From contig NZ_JIAI01000002.1 of NCBI RefSeq assembly GCF_000620785.1, positions 1,246,177 through 1,310,176 on the forward strand: 64,000 nucleotides of DNA. The letters run 5' to 3'. Shown piece after piece: positions 1 through 8,239 of this stretch (within the stretch, counting starts at the first letter, position 1; each line of letters starts with the position of its first letter). The DNA is from Actinospineispora acaciae DSM 45401 (GTDB taxonomy: Bacteria > Actinomycetota > Actinomycetes > Mycobacteriales > Pseudonocardiaceae). The translations under genes were made by a program, and so were the position numbers. The notes beneath the pieces are model-generated. The model was not told the DNA's origin, did not search any database, and saw only the letters and a program-made list of their open reading frames with translations.

Positions 1-383
1 AGTGCCGACGTGAAGTAAGACGCCGGTTTCATGTCCGCCCAGGATCCGCACGTGGTTGTTCGAGAAGCCGCTCCCGCTGGCCCGTCCGCGCCGGCTTTGC
101 GCGGCTCGAACAGCTGCTCGACCGTGTAGCCGGGGAACATCGCCTCCAGCACAGCACAGGGCTCCGAGCGCGGAATACCACCAATCCGGCCGCTGAGCCA
201 GCGCCGGTAGGTGGCCTCACTGGGGTACGTCCCCACCAACTCGCGGTCGACCTCGGCCGCCACCCGGTCGTACTCCCGGCGAAACCGCGGGTACGCCTGC
301 CAGCGCCGTTGCCGGACGAGCGCCTTCAACAACGTGGGTCGGCTTGGTTCCGGCGTGTCTGGGGCGTTCGTGGGACCGGTCAT
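1..383 (-). CDS. HTH-type DNA-binding protein, partial (cut by left edge)
   Basis: The frame opens at an ATG read leftward from 383 and stays open to the edge (127 codons visible). Residues about 18-95 are rich in Arg and aromatic residues and resemble the N-terminal helical DNA-binding module of small actinobacterial HTH regulators (LLKALVRQRRWQ near 18, TYRRWLSG near 64, FPGYTVEQLFEP near 83). No target is known and the C-terminal part is missing. Past about residue 96 the codons lose their G/C third-position bias, while another frame gains it, so a frameshift near positions 80-100 is possible. The start is the first ATG before the conserved stretch; I see no strong ribosome binding site. 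Confidence 0.55.
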   Translation of the reverse strand, partial: MTGPTNAPDTPEPSRPTLLKALVRQRRWQAYPRFRREYDRVAAEVDRELVGTYPSEATYRRWLSGRIGGIPRSEPCAVLEAMFPGYTVEQLFEPRKAGADGPAGAASRTTTCGSWADMKPASYFTSA

Positions 384-613
384 CTCCGAGCTCGTTCCTC
401 GGGCCGTCTCTCGGGCTGTTGACGCCGTGCCGGGGGCCTCGTCTCCGGGGTGTAGGAGCCTACTCGCCTCGGATATGACGCGAATGTTGATCTGCTGTAC
501 GTCAGGTTGGTGCTATTTCTCTAATTCCCGTGCTCGTCGGGTTGTACCCAGCGGATCCGTCGCGGATCTTGCGCCCCGAGCACCCGTTCCATCGAGGTTC
601 TCGGACAGTGCGT

Positions 614-2296
614 TCAGCGGGCGGCGGGGGCGTGGTCGGGGACGGCCGGATGTTTCGGCGCGACCGGGCTTTCGCGGCGGTAGGGGGCGCCGAGGGGCGG
701 GCGCGGGTCGGGCTGGTCGCGGTTGGGCCAGAGGGCCATGGCGCGCTCGGCCTGGGCGGTGATGGTCAGCGACGGGTTCACGCCCAGGTTGGCGGAGATC
801 GTCGAGCCGTCGACCACGTGCAGGCCGGGGTGGCCGTAGAGCCGGTGATAGGGATCGACGACCCCGGTCTCCGGCGAGTCTCCGATGGCGCAGCCGCCGA
901 TGAAGTGCGCGGTCATCGGGATGTTCGCGATCTCGCCGATGGTCCCGCCCGCGACGCCGTCGATCTTCTCCGCGACCCGGCGGGCGGCCTCGTTGCCGGC
1001 CGGGATCCAGGTCGGGTTGGGTGCGCCGTGGCCCTGGGTCGAGGTGAGCTTGTAACCCCCGAGCCTGGTCCTCCGCCCGGACACGGTGATCGAGTTGTCC
1101 AGCGTCTGCATCACCAGCAGGATGATCGTCCGCTCCGACCAGCGCCGGACGGACAGCCAGCTCAGGACGCGGGGGTGCTTGGCCATCTCGGCCAGCCAGG
1201 TCATCCAGCGCGGATGCGGGCGGTCGCCGTCGGTGAGGACCGTCTGCAGCAGGCCCATGGCGTTGCTGCCCTTGCCGTAGCGGACCGGCTCGATGTGGGT
1301 GTGCTCGTCGGGGTGGAACGAGGAGGTGATCGCCACCCCTCGGCTGTAGTCGACGTCGGTGCCCTTGGCCTTGGCGCCCAGGATGGACTCGGAGTTGGTC
1401 CTGGTCAGGCTGCCCAGCCGGGCCGAGATGTGGGGGAGCGTGCCGGTGTCGCGCATCCGGTGCAGCAGCTTCTGCGTGTTGTAGGTGCCGGCGGAGAAGA
1501 TCACCTGTTCGGCGGTGAGGGTGCGCCGGTTCGCGCGCCGCCTCGGCGAGCGGCCGGTGCGCACGGCGTCCACCGCGTACCCGCCGCCGGGCAGCGGGCG
1601 CACGGCGGTCACCGTGGTGAGCGGGTGCACCCGCGCGCCGCCCTGTTCGGCCAGGTACAGGTAGTTGCGGTCCAGGGTGTTCTTCGCGCCGTGGCGGCAG
1701 CCGGTCATGCACGCGCCGCAGCCCAGGCAGGTCCGCCGCCGCGGGCCCGCGCCGCCGAAGTACGGGTCGTCCACCTCGGTGCCCGGCGGCGTGCCCGGCT
1801 CGCCGAAGAACACCCCCACCGGGGTGGGGTGGACGCGGTCGCCCGCGCCCATGTCCTCGGCGACCTCCTTGACGACCCGGTCGGCGGCGGTCACCAGCGG
1901 GTTCGTGACGACCCCGAGCATGTGTTCGGCCCGGTGGTAGTGCGGGGCCAGCTCGGCGCGCCAGTCGGTGATGTGGGACCACTGCGGGTCGTCGTAGAAC
2001 GGGGCCAGCGGCTCGTAGAGGGTGTTGGCGTAGACCAGCGAGCCGCCGCCCACCCCGGCCGCGGCCAGGATCACCACGTCCTTGAGCAGGTGGATGCGCT
2101 GGATGCCGTAGCAGCCCAGCTTCGGCGCCCACAGGAACCGGCGCACGTCCCACGACGTTTTCGGGTAGCCGTCGGCGTCGAAGCGCCGCCCGGCCTCCAG
2201 CACGCCGACCCGGTAGCCCTTCTCCGTCAGGCGCAGCGCGGACACCGACCCGCCGAAGCCGGAGCCGATGATCAGCACGTCGTAGTCGTGACTCAT
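614..2296 (-). CDS. choD: GMC-type FAD oxidoreductase, ChoD-like cholesterol oxidase family
   Basis: This 560-residue flavoprotein opens with an FAD-binding Rossmann motif (GSGFGGSVSALRLTEKGYRV, near residue 11). It carries the Cys-rich signature CLGCGACMTGCRHGAKNTL around residue 203, typical of mycobacterial ChoD and related sterol/alcohol oxidoreductases. A C-terminal GMC block with HFIGGCAIG and NPSLTITAQAERAMALWP completes the FAD and active site. Family members oxidise a hydroxyl group, for ChoD-like proteins a sterol 3-hydroxyl, using FAD; the true substrate here is unknown. The start at 2296 follows GAGGTGA by 6 bases, which excludes an upstream in-frame ATG at 2359. A small hypothetical gene lies upstream in the same direction. 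Confidence 0.8.
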   Translation of the reverse strand: MSHDYDVLIIGSGFGGSVSALRLTEKGYRVGVLEAGRRFDADGYPKTSWDVRRFLWAPKLGCYGIQRIHLLKDVVILAAAGVGGGSLVYANTLYEPLAPFYDDPQWSHITDWRAELAPHYHRAEHMLGVVTNPLVTAADRVVKEVAEDMGAGDRVHPTPVGVFFGEPGTPPGTEVDDPYFGGAGPRRRTCLGCGACMTGCRHGAKNTLDRNYLYLAEQGGARVHPLTTVTAVRPLPGGGYAVDAVRTGRSPRRRANRRTLTAEQVIFSAGTYNTQKLLHRMRDTGTLPHISARLGSLTRTNSESILGAKAKGTDVDYSRGVAITSSFHPDEHTHIEPVRYGKGSNAMGLLQTVLTDGDRPHPRWMTWLAEMAKHPRVLSWLSVRRWSERTIILLVMQTLDNSITVSGRRTRLGGYKLTSTQGHGAPNPTWIPAGNEAARRVAEKIDGVAGGTIGEIANIPMTAHFIGGCAIGDSPETGVVDPYHRLYGHPGLHVVDGSTISANLGVNPSLTITAQAERAMALWPNRDQPDPRPPLGAPYRRESPVAPKHPAVPDHAPAAR

Positions 2297-2385
2297 CTCG
2301 TTCACCTCAGTCCCGCCGGGCGCGGGACCGCTCGACGTCCGCGAGCAGGATCTCATCACCGGCCCGGCGGCGCTCGGCGCCGCGC

Positions 2386-2712
2386 TCAGGCGGTGGCGCC
2401 GCCGCCGCGAACCAGGATGGACAGCCCGGGGAGCGCCTCCGTGATCGACTCCGGGGTCAGCTCGCTGGTCTTTCCGCCCCGCTCGACCAGGGCTAAGGCG
2501 ACGATCGTCGAGGTGAGCTCCTGCTGGGCCCCGGACAACCCGTCCTGGGGGCCGTTCGTGATGAGCCGGCGGGTGATGTCGAACGCCGTGCGCGCCATGT
2601 CGTCGGAGGACGGGAGCTGATCGAAGTGGACCCGATCGTTCCCTTCGGTCATGGCGAGCGCGAAGCCCCCATAGATTCCTCGGAACACCCGCACGCTGTC
2701 GATGTCGGCCAT
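2386..2712 (-). CDS. hypothetical protein, 108 aa
   Basis: I do not recognise a family. The product starts MADIDSVRVFRGIYGGFAL and is about 108 residues, soluble, mildly acidic in the N-terminal half, with no signal peptide or membrane segment. It lies 89 bases upstream of the ChoD-like gene in the same direction and could be co-transcribed with it. The ATG at 2712 is chosen because the conserved-looking reading starts there; an upstream ATG at 2751 would add 13 poor-looking residues. Third-position GC fits coding sequence. Confidence 0.6.
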   Translation of the reverse strand: MADIDSVRVFRGIYGGFALAMTEGNDRVHFDQLPSSDDMARTAFDITRRLITNGPQDGLSGAQQELTSTIVALALVERGGKTSELTPESITEALPGLSILVRGGGATA

Positions 2713-2865
2713 GTTTCCAGCATCTCTCGCCCTACCGGTGGTCGCTTGCATGGGGACGATCGCGGCATGGCGGGCAGATCCGAGGTGTTGATTCGCGGGA
2801 ACGGGGTACTTGGGTGGTACGCGTGTTGACGCGGCGGCACGAGATGGAGGACAGCGGATGGGTGA

Positions 2866-3903
2866 GTGCCCTCAACGGCGGGTCTTACGAGTGTGATCAC
2901 GACAAGACCGGTGTTGCTCGCGCTGCGCGCGCTGGGCCTTGGTGACCTGCTCGCGGCGGTGCCGGCGCTGCGAGGACTCCGCTCGGCGTTTCCCGAGCAC
3001 CGCAGGCTGTTGGCCACCCCGTCCTGGCTGCATCCGCTGTGTGAGCTGATCGGCGGCTGGGAGCCCGTGCCGATGCCGGACCTGGCCGCCAAGCCGCCGC
3101 CGCTGGCCGGGCATCTGGACGTCGCGGTGAACCTGCACGGCAACGGGCCGCGCAGCGCGTCCGTGCTGGACTCGCTGCTGCCTCGGCACCGCATCGGGCA
3201 CCGCCGCCCTGGCTGGCCGGGGCCGGACTGGATTCGACAGCTCCCGGAACGGCACAGGTGGTGCCGGTTGCTCACCGCGCACGGCATCGTCGCCGACGAG
3301 CTGGACCTGCGGCTGCACCACCCGCGTCGGCCGGCCGCCGCCGAGGGGGCGATCCTGGTCCACCCGGGTTCGGCCCGCGCCGCCAAGCGGTGGCCGCTGT
3401 CCCGATTCGCCGAGGTCGCGGCGGCCTACTCCGCCGCCGGCCATCGGGTCGTGATCACCGGTAGCGCCGCCGAGCGCGAGCTGGCCGACCGGGTGGCAGA
3501 CCTGGCCGGACCTGGGCCGGAGGTGCTCGCCGGCCGGACCGACCTGCGTCGCCTCGCCGCGCAGGTCTTCGCGTCGCGGCTGGTGATCAGCGGCGACACC
3601 GGGATCGCGCACCTGGCCTACGCCTACCGCACGCCGACCGTCACCCTGTTCGGCCCGGTCGAGCCGTGGCTGTCCGGTCCGCCGCCGGTCGGCCCGCACC
3701 GCACGCTGGGCGGCACCCACCCGCGCGGCGACCTCCTCGCCGACCAGCCGGACCCGTCGCTGCTCGAGATCACCGTCGACGACGTGCTCGCCTCCGGCTC
3801 CGAGCTGGGGGTACCGCCCTCGGCCGTCCCCGACGACGAGTACGCCGAGCCCGCCCCGGCGTCGGCGCTGGTCGGCTCCGAGCCGGTCGCGCGCTCGTCC
3901 TGA
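2866..3903 (+). CDS. glycosyltransferase family 9 (heptosyltransferase-like)
   Basis: This 345-residue enzyme has the two-domain GT-B layout of ADP-heptose:LPS heptosyltransferases. The N-terminal motif LLALRALGLGDLLAAVPALR (near residue 17) binds acceptor or phosphate. The C-terminal donor site shows VHPGSARAAKRWPLSRFAEV (near 166) and ISGDTGIAHLAYAYRTPTVTLFGP (near 242). Actinobacteria lack LPS, so the acceptor is probably a cell-envelope glycan or a glycolipid; that is inference. The GTG at 2866 follows GGAGG by 15 bases, rather far; a GTG at 2893 is the alternative start. The gene converges on the DoxX gene. Confidence 0.8.
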   Translation: MPSTAGLTSVITTRPVLLALRALGLGDLLAAVPALRGLRSAFPEHRRLLATPSWLHPLCELIGGWEPVPMPDLAAKPPPLAGHLDVAVNLHGNGPRSASVLDSLLPRHRIGHRRPGWPGPDWIRQLPERHRWCRLLTAHGIVADELDLRLHHPRRPAAAEGAILVHPGSARAAKRWPLSRFAEVAAAYSAAGHRVVITGSAAERELADRVADLAGPGPEVLAGRTDLRRLAAQVFASRLVISGDTGIAHLAYAYRTPTVTLFGPVEPWLSGPPPVGPHRTLGGTHPRGDLLADQPDPSLLEITVDDVLASGSELGVPPSAVPDDEYAEPAPASALVGSEPVARSS

Positions 3904-3939
3904 GGCCTGGCCCGGTCACTCGGTCACTAGGTCGCTCGG

Positions 3940-4689
3940 TCAGGAGCCGACCGTGGACCGCACGGTGGCGGCGAGCCGGTCCGCTCGCTTCGACACCTGG
4001 GCGGCCTGGGCTCGGGCCCGCTTGCGGGCTCGCTTCGCGGTCTTGCGGGTCCGCTTGGCGGCCCGGCGGGTCATGCCCTCGGCCTCGGCGCGCAGCCGGG
4101 CGGTCCGGTCGGTGACCCGCTCGCTGGCCCGCTCCACCAGGTCCGAGGCCCGCTCGCCGGAGTGGCTGGCCGCCCCGGCGGCGCGCTCGCCCGCCCGGCC
4201 GACCTTCTCGGCGAGCCGTTCGACCCTCTCGGCAGGGGGCCGCAGCAAGCGCCGGCCGTCGACCCGCCGCGCCCGCCAGGACAGCGACGGCTTGCCGCCG
4301 GTGTCCGCCGCGGCCAGCATCAGGCCGCCGAGCAGGCCCATGTTCTTGAGGAAGTGGATTTGTTCGGCCACCCGCCGGTCCGGGTCGTCCAGCTCCCAGA
4401 ACCGGTGCTGGGCCAGGGTGGTCGGGACCAGGCTGGCGGACAGCGCGGCGGCGGCCAGCCTGGGCATAGTGCCGAGCGCGAGCATCGAGCCCGCGCCGAT
4501 CTTCACGCCGGCGTCCAGTTTGACCAGCGTCTGGTAGGAGACGTTCTCCGGTACGGGCACGGTCCTGGTGAACTGGTCCAGTACCGGACGGGCGGCCTTC
4601 TCGTGGCCCTCCGGGTCGCGTAGCGCACCGATTCCGCCGTAGATGAAGATCCCGGCGAGCAAGGGCCGTGCGATACGACGTAGCAACAT
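3940..4689 (-). CDS. DoxX-family membrane protein with long basic C-terminal tail
   Basis: Residues 1-130 form a DoxX-type four-helix membrane domain: a hydrophobic start (MLLRRIARPLLAGIFIYGG), a central AGVKIGAGSMLALG segment, and RFWELDDPDRR...FLKNMGLLGGLML near 96-125. DoxX proteins are inner-membrane proteins tied to redox balance or thiosulfate metabolism, but the role is unsettled. The last 100 or so residues are unusual: a charged, probably helical tail very rich in Arg, Lys and Ala (AAKRTRKTAKRARKRARAQA near 211), reminiscent of histone H1-like tails. It may bind nucleic acid or acidic lipid headgroups. Length (249) is well above the 130-170 usual for DoxX. No good ribosome binding site is seen at this ATG. 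Confidence 0.75.
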   Translation of the reverse strand: MLLRRIARPLLAGIFIYGGIGALRDPEGHEKAARPVLDQFTRTVPVPENVSYQTLVKLDAGVKIGAGSMLALGTMPRLAAAALSASLVPTTLAQHRFWELDDPDRRVAEQIHFLKNMGLLGGLMLAAADTGGKPSLSWRARRVDGRRLLRPPAERVERLAEKVGRAGERAAGAASHSGERASDLVERASERVTDRTARLRAEAEGMTRRAAKRTRKTAKRARKRARAQAAQVSKRADRLAATVRSTVGS

Positions 4690-5086
4690 GACGTCGGGTT
4701 CCCGGAGAAAAGCAGGTCAAACCACCGAGGGCGGTCGAACCGAGTGCCAGTTGGTTTTCGGTCGGGCGCGGCCGATCGGGGGAGCCCGCCGCGCGTTCGA
4801 CGCATCGGTGATCCCTTCGAGCTTCGGCCGGCTCCGCGAGGATATTGCCCGGACCCGAACGCCCGTTTCTGTGCGCGGACTATTGGTGTGAGTGTCCCCT
4901 GTTTGGGGGGCAGGCCGCCTTGAGGGTGACTCTAGTGGTGGAGATTCCGTGAGTTGAGTCTCGCGACGGTGAGCTGGTTGGACTTGGTGGGCGAATTCGG
5001 TCTAGCATTCCGGCCAGGCCGGGCGGGTCACGCCCGCTGCGATGGTTCGAGATTCATTCTCTCTGGATGGGTGGAGGTGTGCCGCG
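4690..5086. other. non-coding gap between doxX and lsr2
   Basis: About 400 bases without a credible gene. It must hold the lsr2 promoter. The best pair I can find is TTGGAC at 4978-4983 and TAGCAT at 5003-5008, with a 19-base spacer, which is weak. The part nearest lsr2 is less GC-rich than the surrounding genes. I see no repeat or hairpin of note. Confidence 0.4.
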
Positions 5087-5440
5087 ATGGCGCAGAAGGT
5101 CACGGTTTCGCTGGTTGACGACCTCGACGGGGGTACCGCCGAGGAGACCGTCGGGTTCGGCTTGGACGGCAAGAACTACGAGATCGACCTGTCCAGCGCG
5201 AATGCCAACAAGCTGCGGGACGCGCTGAACGAGTTCGTCGCGGCCGCCCGCCGGGCCGGCAGCGGCCGCCGGGGCCGTCGGGCGTCCGGCGCGGCCGCGA
5301 GCGGCGCTTCCCGCGGCGCGGGAGACCGCGAGCAGAGCCAGGCGATTCGCGAGTGGGCGCGAAAGCAGGGCATGAACGTCTCCGACCGCGGCCGCATTCC
5401 GGCCGACGTGCTGGAGGCCTACCACAACGCTCAGAAATAA
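5087..5440 (+). CDS. lsr2: Lsr2 nucleoid-associated protein
   Basis: Lsr2 is the actinobacterial H-NS analogue: it binds AT-rich DNA in the minor groove, bridges it, and silences foreign or secondary-metabolite genes. The 117-residue product matches end to end. An N-terminal dimerisation strand region ([28 protein letters not shown]) is followed by a basic Gly/Ala linker (residues 62-85) and a C-terminal DNA-binding domain ([19 protein letters not shown]) with the RGR motif that inserts in the minor groove. ATG 5087 follows GGAGGTG by 8 bases and matches the family start, so the in-frame ATG at 5042 is rejected. A strong hairpin follows the stop. Confidence 0.96.
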   Translation: MAQKVTVSLVDDLDGGTAEETVGFGLDGKNYEIDLSSANANKLRDALNEFVAAARRAGSGRRGRRASGAAASGASRGAGDREQSQAIREWARKQGMNVSDRGRIPADVLEAYHNAQK

Positions 5441-5461
5441 GAGATAACCTGCGCAGCGGGG

Positions 5462-5505
5462 TCGTGAGTGGCGAGTGTCGCGATGGCCATACTCGCCACT
5501 CACGA
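5462..5505 (+). terminator. 15-bp stem hairpin after lsr2
   Basis: The arms TCGTGAGTGGCGAGT (5462-5476) and ACTCGCCACTCACGA (5491-5505) are perfectly complementary over 15 bp with a 14-base loop. It starts 21 bases after the lsr2 stop and lies before the converging TetR remnant, so it most likely ends lsr2 transcripts. There is no U-run, which is common for actinobacterial terminators. Confidence 0.75.
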
Positions 5506-5522
5506 GCACACCGGAGGCGCAT

Positions 5523-5819
5523 CTAGCCTCCGGCGACCGCCGTCTTGAGCCGGTCGAGCGATTCCTGTACGAGCGCTGTGAGGCCCCCGGGCTCGGCCCC
5601 GTCGGCGACCCAGCGCGTGAAGGCGACCTTGAACACCGCGAAGCCCGCCTCGGCCGTGAGGCTCGCGGTCGGTTCGGTAACGCCCCGGTGACGTAACGCG
5701 GCGGCCATGGACGAGGCCAGCGCCGCATTCTTCAGCGGCTCGCGCTCTTGCGGATCCGCATTCTCGGCGATCACCGCCTGACGCTGCCGGATGAGCTCGC
5801 CGCGTTCTTCGTGCGGCAG
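5523..5819 (-). pseudogene. TetR-family regulator remnant (C-terminal domain only)
   Basis: The frame encodes about 98 residues that look like the ligand-binding C-terminal half of a TetR regulator (ELIRQRQAVIAENADPQERE, then NAALASSMAAALRHRGV and FAVFKVAFTRWVADG). No start codon, ribosome site or helix-turn-helix segment precedes it, and the frame upstream turns into low-quality sequence. I read it as the 3' remnant of a decayed regulator rather than a working gene. Confidence 0.6.
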
Positions 5820-5825
5820 TGCGGC

Positions 5826-5932
5826 ACCGCCGCCGCCCTCGGCGCGTCGATCGGCGCCCCGCCGGCCGGGGCGTTCGCAATGGCGCCGGTGTAGAGGTGC
5901 CGGGCCGCATGCTCCAGCCGCCCACGCGCGTC
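5826..5932 (-). pseudogene. unidentified coding remnant
   Basis: Directly after the DUF2000 stop, the same minus-strand frame continues with high GC3 codons and a protein-like reading (RLEHAARHLYTGAIANAPAG) for about 35 codons, then loses coding character where the TetR remnant begins in another frame. It has no start codon of its own. I cannot name the parent gene. Confidence 0.3.
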
Positions 5933-5941
5933 CGGCGGTCG

Positions 5942-6361
5942 TCAGCGCAGCAGCGGCAGCGAGCCGACGAGCTTGTTGACCTGCTTGCGCGGGCCGTAGA
6001 GGCCTACACCGACGCTGGTCAGCTCGGCGGTCGGGGTGGCGCCCATCTTGTCGATGTACTCCTCGTAGGTCCGGCAGGCCTGGGCCAGCGAGCTGAAGCC
6101 GACGAAGAACATGTCGTCCCGCCCGGCCGAGGCCCGCGCGATGGTGTTCACCCGCTCGCGCGGCGCCACCAGGATCGGCAGCGGGGTGTGGATGATGCCG
6201 GGGTGGGTCACGCCGTCGGCGTCCTTCACGTCCACCCCGACGAGCCCGTCGACGCGGTGCCCCATGGTCAGCGAGAGCACGCTCGCCGCGTTGACCGCGA
6301 GCCCGGTGGGCAGCTCGTCGCTGACCACGATCGCGCACTTGAACCCTGGCTGGTCTGTCAT
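5942..6361 (-). CDS. DUF2000 domain protein
   Basis: The 139-residue product matches the DUF2000 family throughout: FKCAIVVSDELPTGLAVNAA at the start, SLTMGHRVDGLVGVDVKDADG in the middle, and EYIDKMGATPTAELTSVGVGL near the end. The family adopts a peptidyl-tRNA-hydrolase-like fold; its activity is not established. ATG 6361 starts the conserved part. An ATG at 6391, preceded by AGAGAG, is a possible alternative that adds 10 residues. The Lrp-type gene is divergent, a common arrangement for a regulator and its target. Confidence 0.8.
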   Translation of the reverse strand: MTDQPGFKCAIVVSDELPTGLAVNAASVLSLTMGHRVDGLVGVDVKDADGVTHPGIIHTPLPILVAPRERVNTIARASAGRDDMFFVGFSSLAQACRTYEEYIDKMGATPTAELTSVGVGLYGPRKQVNKLVGSLPLLR

Positions 6362-6468
6362 GGCGCCCAACGTAGTGAAGGCTGCGGACATTCGACTCTC
6401 TTGCCGTGATAAGTTCGGCATCTCATCGTAAAGTCCGAAATTCACACGGAGGCGAGGCGCTGGCGACG

Positions 6469-6924
6469 GTGCTGGACGAACTTGACACGGTGCTGCTGAG
6501 GCTCCTGCAGGAGGACGCCGGGCTGACGAACAAGGAGCTGGCCGCGCGGCTGCACGTGGCGCAGTCCACCTGCCTGGAGCGCATCCGCAGGCTGACCAGG
6601 CGCGGCATCCTGCGCGGCCGGCACGCCGAGGTGGACCTGCGGGGGATCGGGCGCGGCACCCAGGCGATGGTGGCCGTGCAGCTGCGCCCGCCGGACCGCG
6701 CGGTGATCGACTCGTTCCAGGCGTTCGTGGCGGGGCTGCCGGAGGTGTTGGCGTACTTCGTCATGTCCGGCGGCGACGACTTCCTGCTGCACGTCGCGGT
6801 GGCCGACAACGACCAGCTCAGCTCGTTCGTCCTGGACCGGCTCACCCAGCGGCGGGAGATCGTGCACGTGCGGACGTCGGTGATCTTCGGTCACGTCCGG
6901 CGCCCGGTGGTCCTGCCGCTGTAG
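6469..6924 (+). CDS. Lrp/AsnC-family transcriptional regulator
   Basis: Residues 1-60 form the AsnC-type helix-turn-helix (LDELDTVLLRLLQEDAGLTN, then ELAARLHVAQSTCLERIRRL). The rest is the RAM ligand-binding domain with MVAVQLRPPDRAVIDSF and VLAYFVMSGGDDFLLHVAV. Such proteins are amino-acid-responsive octamers that regulate their own and neighbouring genes. The start is set at GTG 6469, 11 bases after GAGG; an ATG at 6406 would add 21 non-conserved residues. Probable targets are the divergent DUF2000 gene and the amino-acid-type transporter downstream. Length is normal (about 151). Confidence 0.88.
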   Translation: MLDELDTVLLRLLQEDAGLTNKELAARLHVAQSTCLERIRRLTRRGILRGRHAEVDLRGIGRGTQAMVAVQLRPPDRAVIDSFQAFVAGLPEVLAYFVMSGGDDFLLHVAVADNDQLSSFVLDRLTQRREIVHVRTSVIFGHVRRPVVLPL

Positions 6925-6929
6925 CGCGG

Positions 6930-8222
6930 CTACCGCATCCCGAGCCGCTTGCGGATGACGATCAGGCTGGTCAGGCTGACCACCCCGGCGACGATCACCC
7001 AGAAGCTGGGGGCCACGCTCAGCGAGGTGGTCTTGATCAGCCAGGTGGCGACCAGCGGGGTGAACCCGCCGAAGATGGCCACGCCGATGTTGTAGCCCAC
7101 CGCCTGCCCGGTGGCGCGGGTGCCGGTCGGGAAGAGCATCGCCAGCACGGCGGCCATCGGGCCGAAGTAGGCGCCCTTGAGCAGCGAGAGCAGGCCCACC
7201 ACGACCAGCAGCACGCCCAGCGTCGGCAGGCCGACCATCAGCGCGAACATCGGGAAGATCAGCACCAGCAGCAGTATCGAGGCCGGGATCATGATGTTCA
7301 GCTGGCCGTAGCGGTCCGAGAGGTGCCCGACCACCGGCGTGACCGCGATGAGCAGCACCGCCGAGACGATCAGGCAGACGAACGAGCTGGACGCCGGCAA
7401 CTTGAGCTGCTGCACCGAGAACGTCGGGATGTAGGTGATCATGTAGTTCACGCAGGTGGTGACCGCCATGATCCCGATCGCCAGCAGCACCAGCAGCTTC
7501 TGCTGGGCGAACAGCGTGGTGACCGGCGTGGCCCGCTCGCCGGACGCGATCACCCGCTCGGCCTCGGCCGACTCCGGCATGTGCCGCCGGATGTAGAGCC
7601 CGACCGGGCCGACCAGCAGCCCGAAGATGAACGGCACGCGGAAGCCCCAGGAGTCGAGCTGCTCCGGGGTGAGCGTGTTGGTGAGCGCGGTGCCGATCAG
7701 CCCGGACAGCAGCGTGCTCATCGACTGGCTGGTGAACTGCCAGCTCGCCGCGAACCCGCGCCGGTGCGGCATGTGCTCCACCATCAGCGCGGTCGCGCTG
7801 CCGTACTCGCCGCCGGCCGCGAACCCCTGGATCAGCCGGGCCAGCAGGATCCCGATCGGCGCCGCGACGCCGATCGCCGCGTAGGTGGGCATCACGCAGA
7901 TGAGCAGCGTGCCGACCATCATCAGCCCCAGCGACAGGGTGAGCGCGGGCTTGCGGCCCTTCCGGTCGGCGTACCCGCCGATCGCCAGCGCGCCGATCGG
8001 ACGGATGAGGAACGAGACGGCGAACGTGCCGAGCGCGAGCATCAGCGAGACGGCCGGGTCGCTGTTGGTGAAGAAGGCCTTGGAGATGTAGACGGCGAAC
8101 ACCGCGTACGCCGAGATGTCGTACCACTCCAGGGCGTTGCCGATCGACGCGGCGGCGATGATCCGCGTCGAGCTGATCTTCCTGCCGCCGGTGTCGGTGG
8201 TCGCGGACCCGGGTGCCGCCAT
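6930..8222 (-). CDS. MHS-family MFS transporter (metabolite:H+ symporter)
   Basis: The 430-residue membrane protein has 12 predicted helices. It shows the MHS-subfamily start ASIGNALEWYDISAYAVFAV (near residue 25), the loop GGYADRKGRKPAL between helices 2 and 3, and LARLIQGFAAGGEYGSATAL in helix 4. Members include proline/betaine, shikimate and 2-oxoglutarate permeases; the substrate cannot be called. ATG 8222 follows AAGGAG by 6 bases. It lies 17 bases downstream of the M20 peptidase in the same direction, so the pair probably imports and hydrolyses a peptide-like or acylated amino-acid substrate. Confidence 0.88.
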   Translation of the reverse strand: MAAPGSATTDTGGRKISSTRIIAAASIGNALEWYDISAYAVFAVYISKAFFTNSDPAVSLMLALGTFAVSFLIRPIGALAIGGYADRKGRKPALTLSLGLMMVGTLLICVMPTYAAIGVAAPIGILLARLIQGFAAGGEYGSATALMVEHMPHRRGFAASWQFTSQSMSTLLSGLIGTALTNTLTPEQLDSWGFRVPFIFGLLVGPVGLYIRRHMPESAEAERVIASGERATPVTTLFAQQKLLVLLAIGIMAVTTCVNYMITYIPTFSVQQLKLPASSSFVCLIVSAVLLIAVTPVVGHLSDRYGQLNIMIPASILLLVLIFPMFALMVGLPTLGVLLVVVGLLSLLKGAYFGPMAAVLAMLFPTGTRATGQAVGYNIGVAIFGGFTPLVATWLIKTTSLSVAPSFWVIVAGVVSLTSLIVIRKRLGMR

Positions 8223-8239
8223 GGCACGCTCCTTGATGT

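Noticed and set aside
3905-3950. Short direct repeats of TCGGTCA after the glycosyltransferase gene
   Set aside because: The units are too short and imperfect to name, and no function is suggested.
5042-5440. Upstream ATG for lsr2
   Set aside because: It adds 15 residues not typical of Lsr2 and lacks a ribosome site, while ATG 5087 has GGAGGTG.
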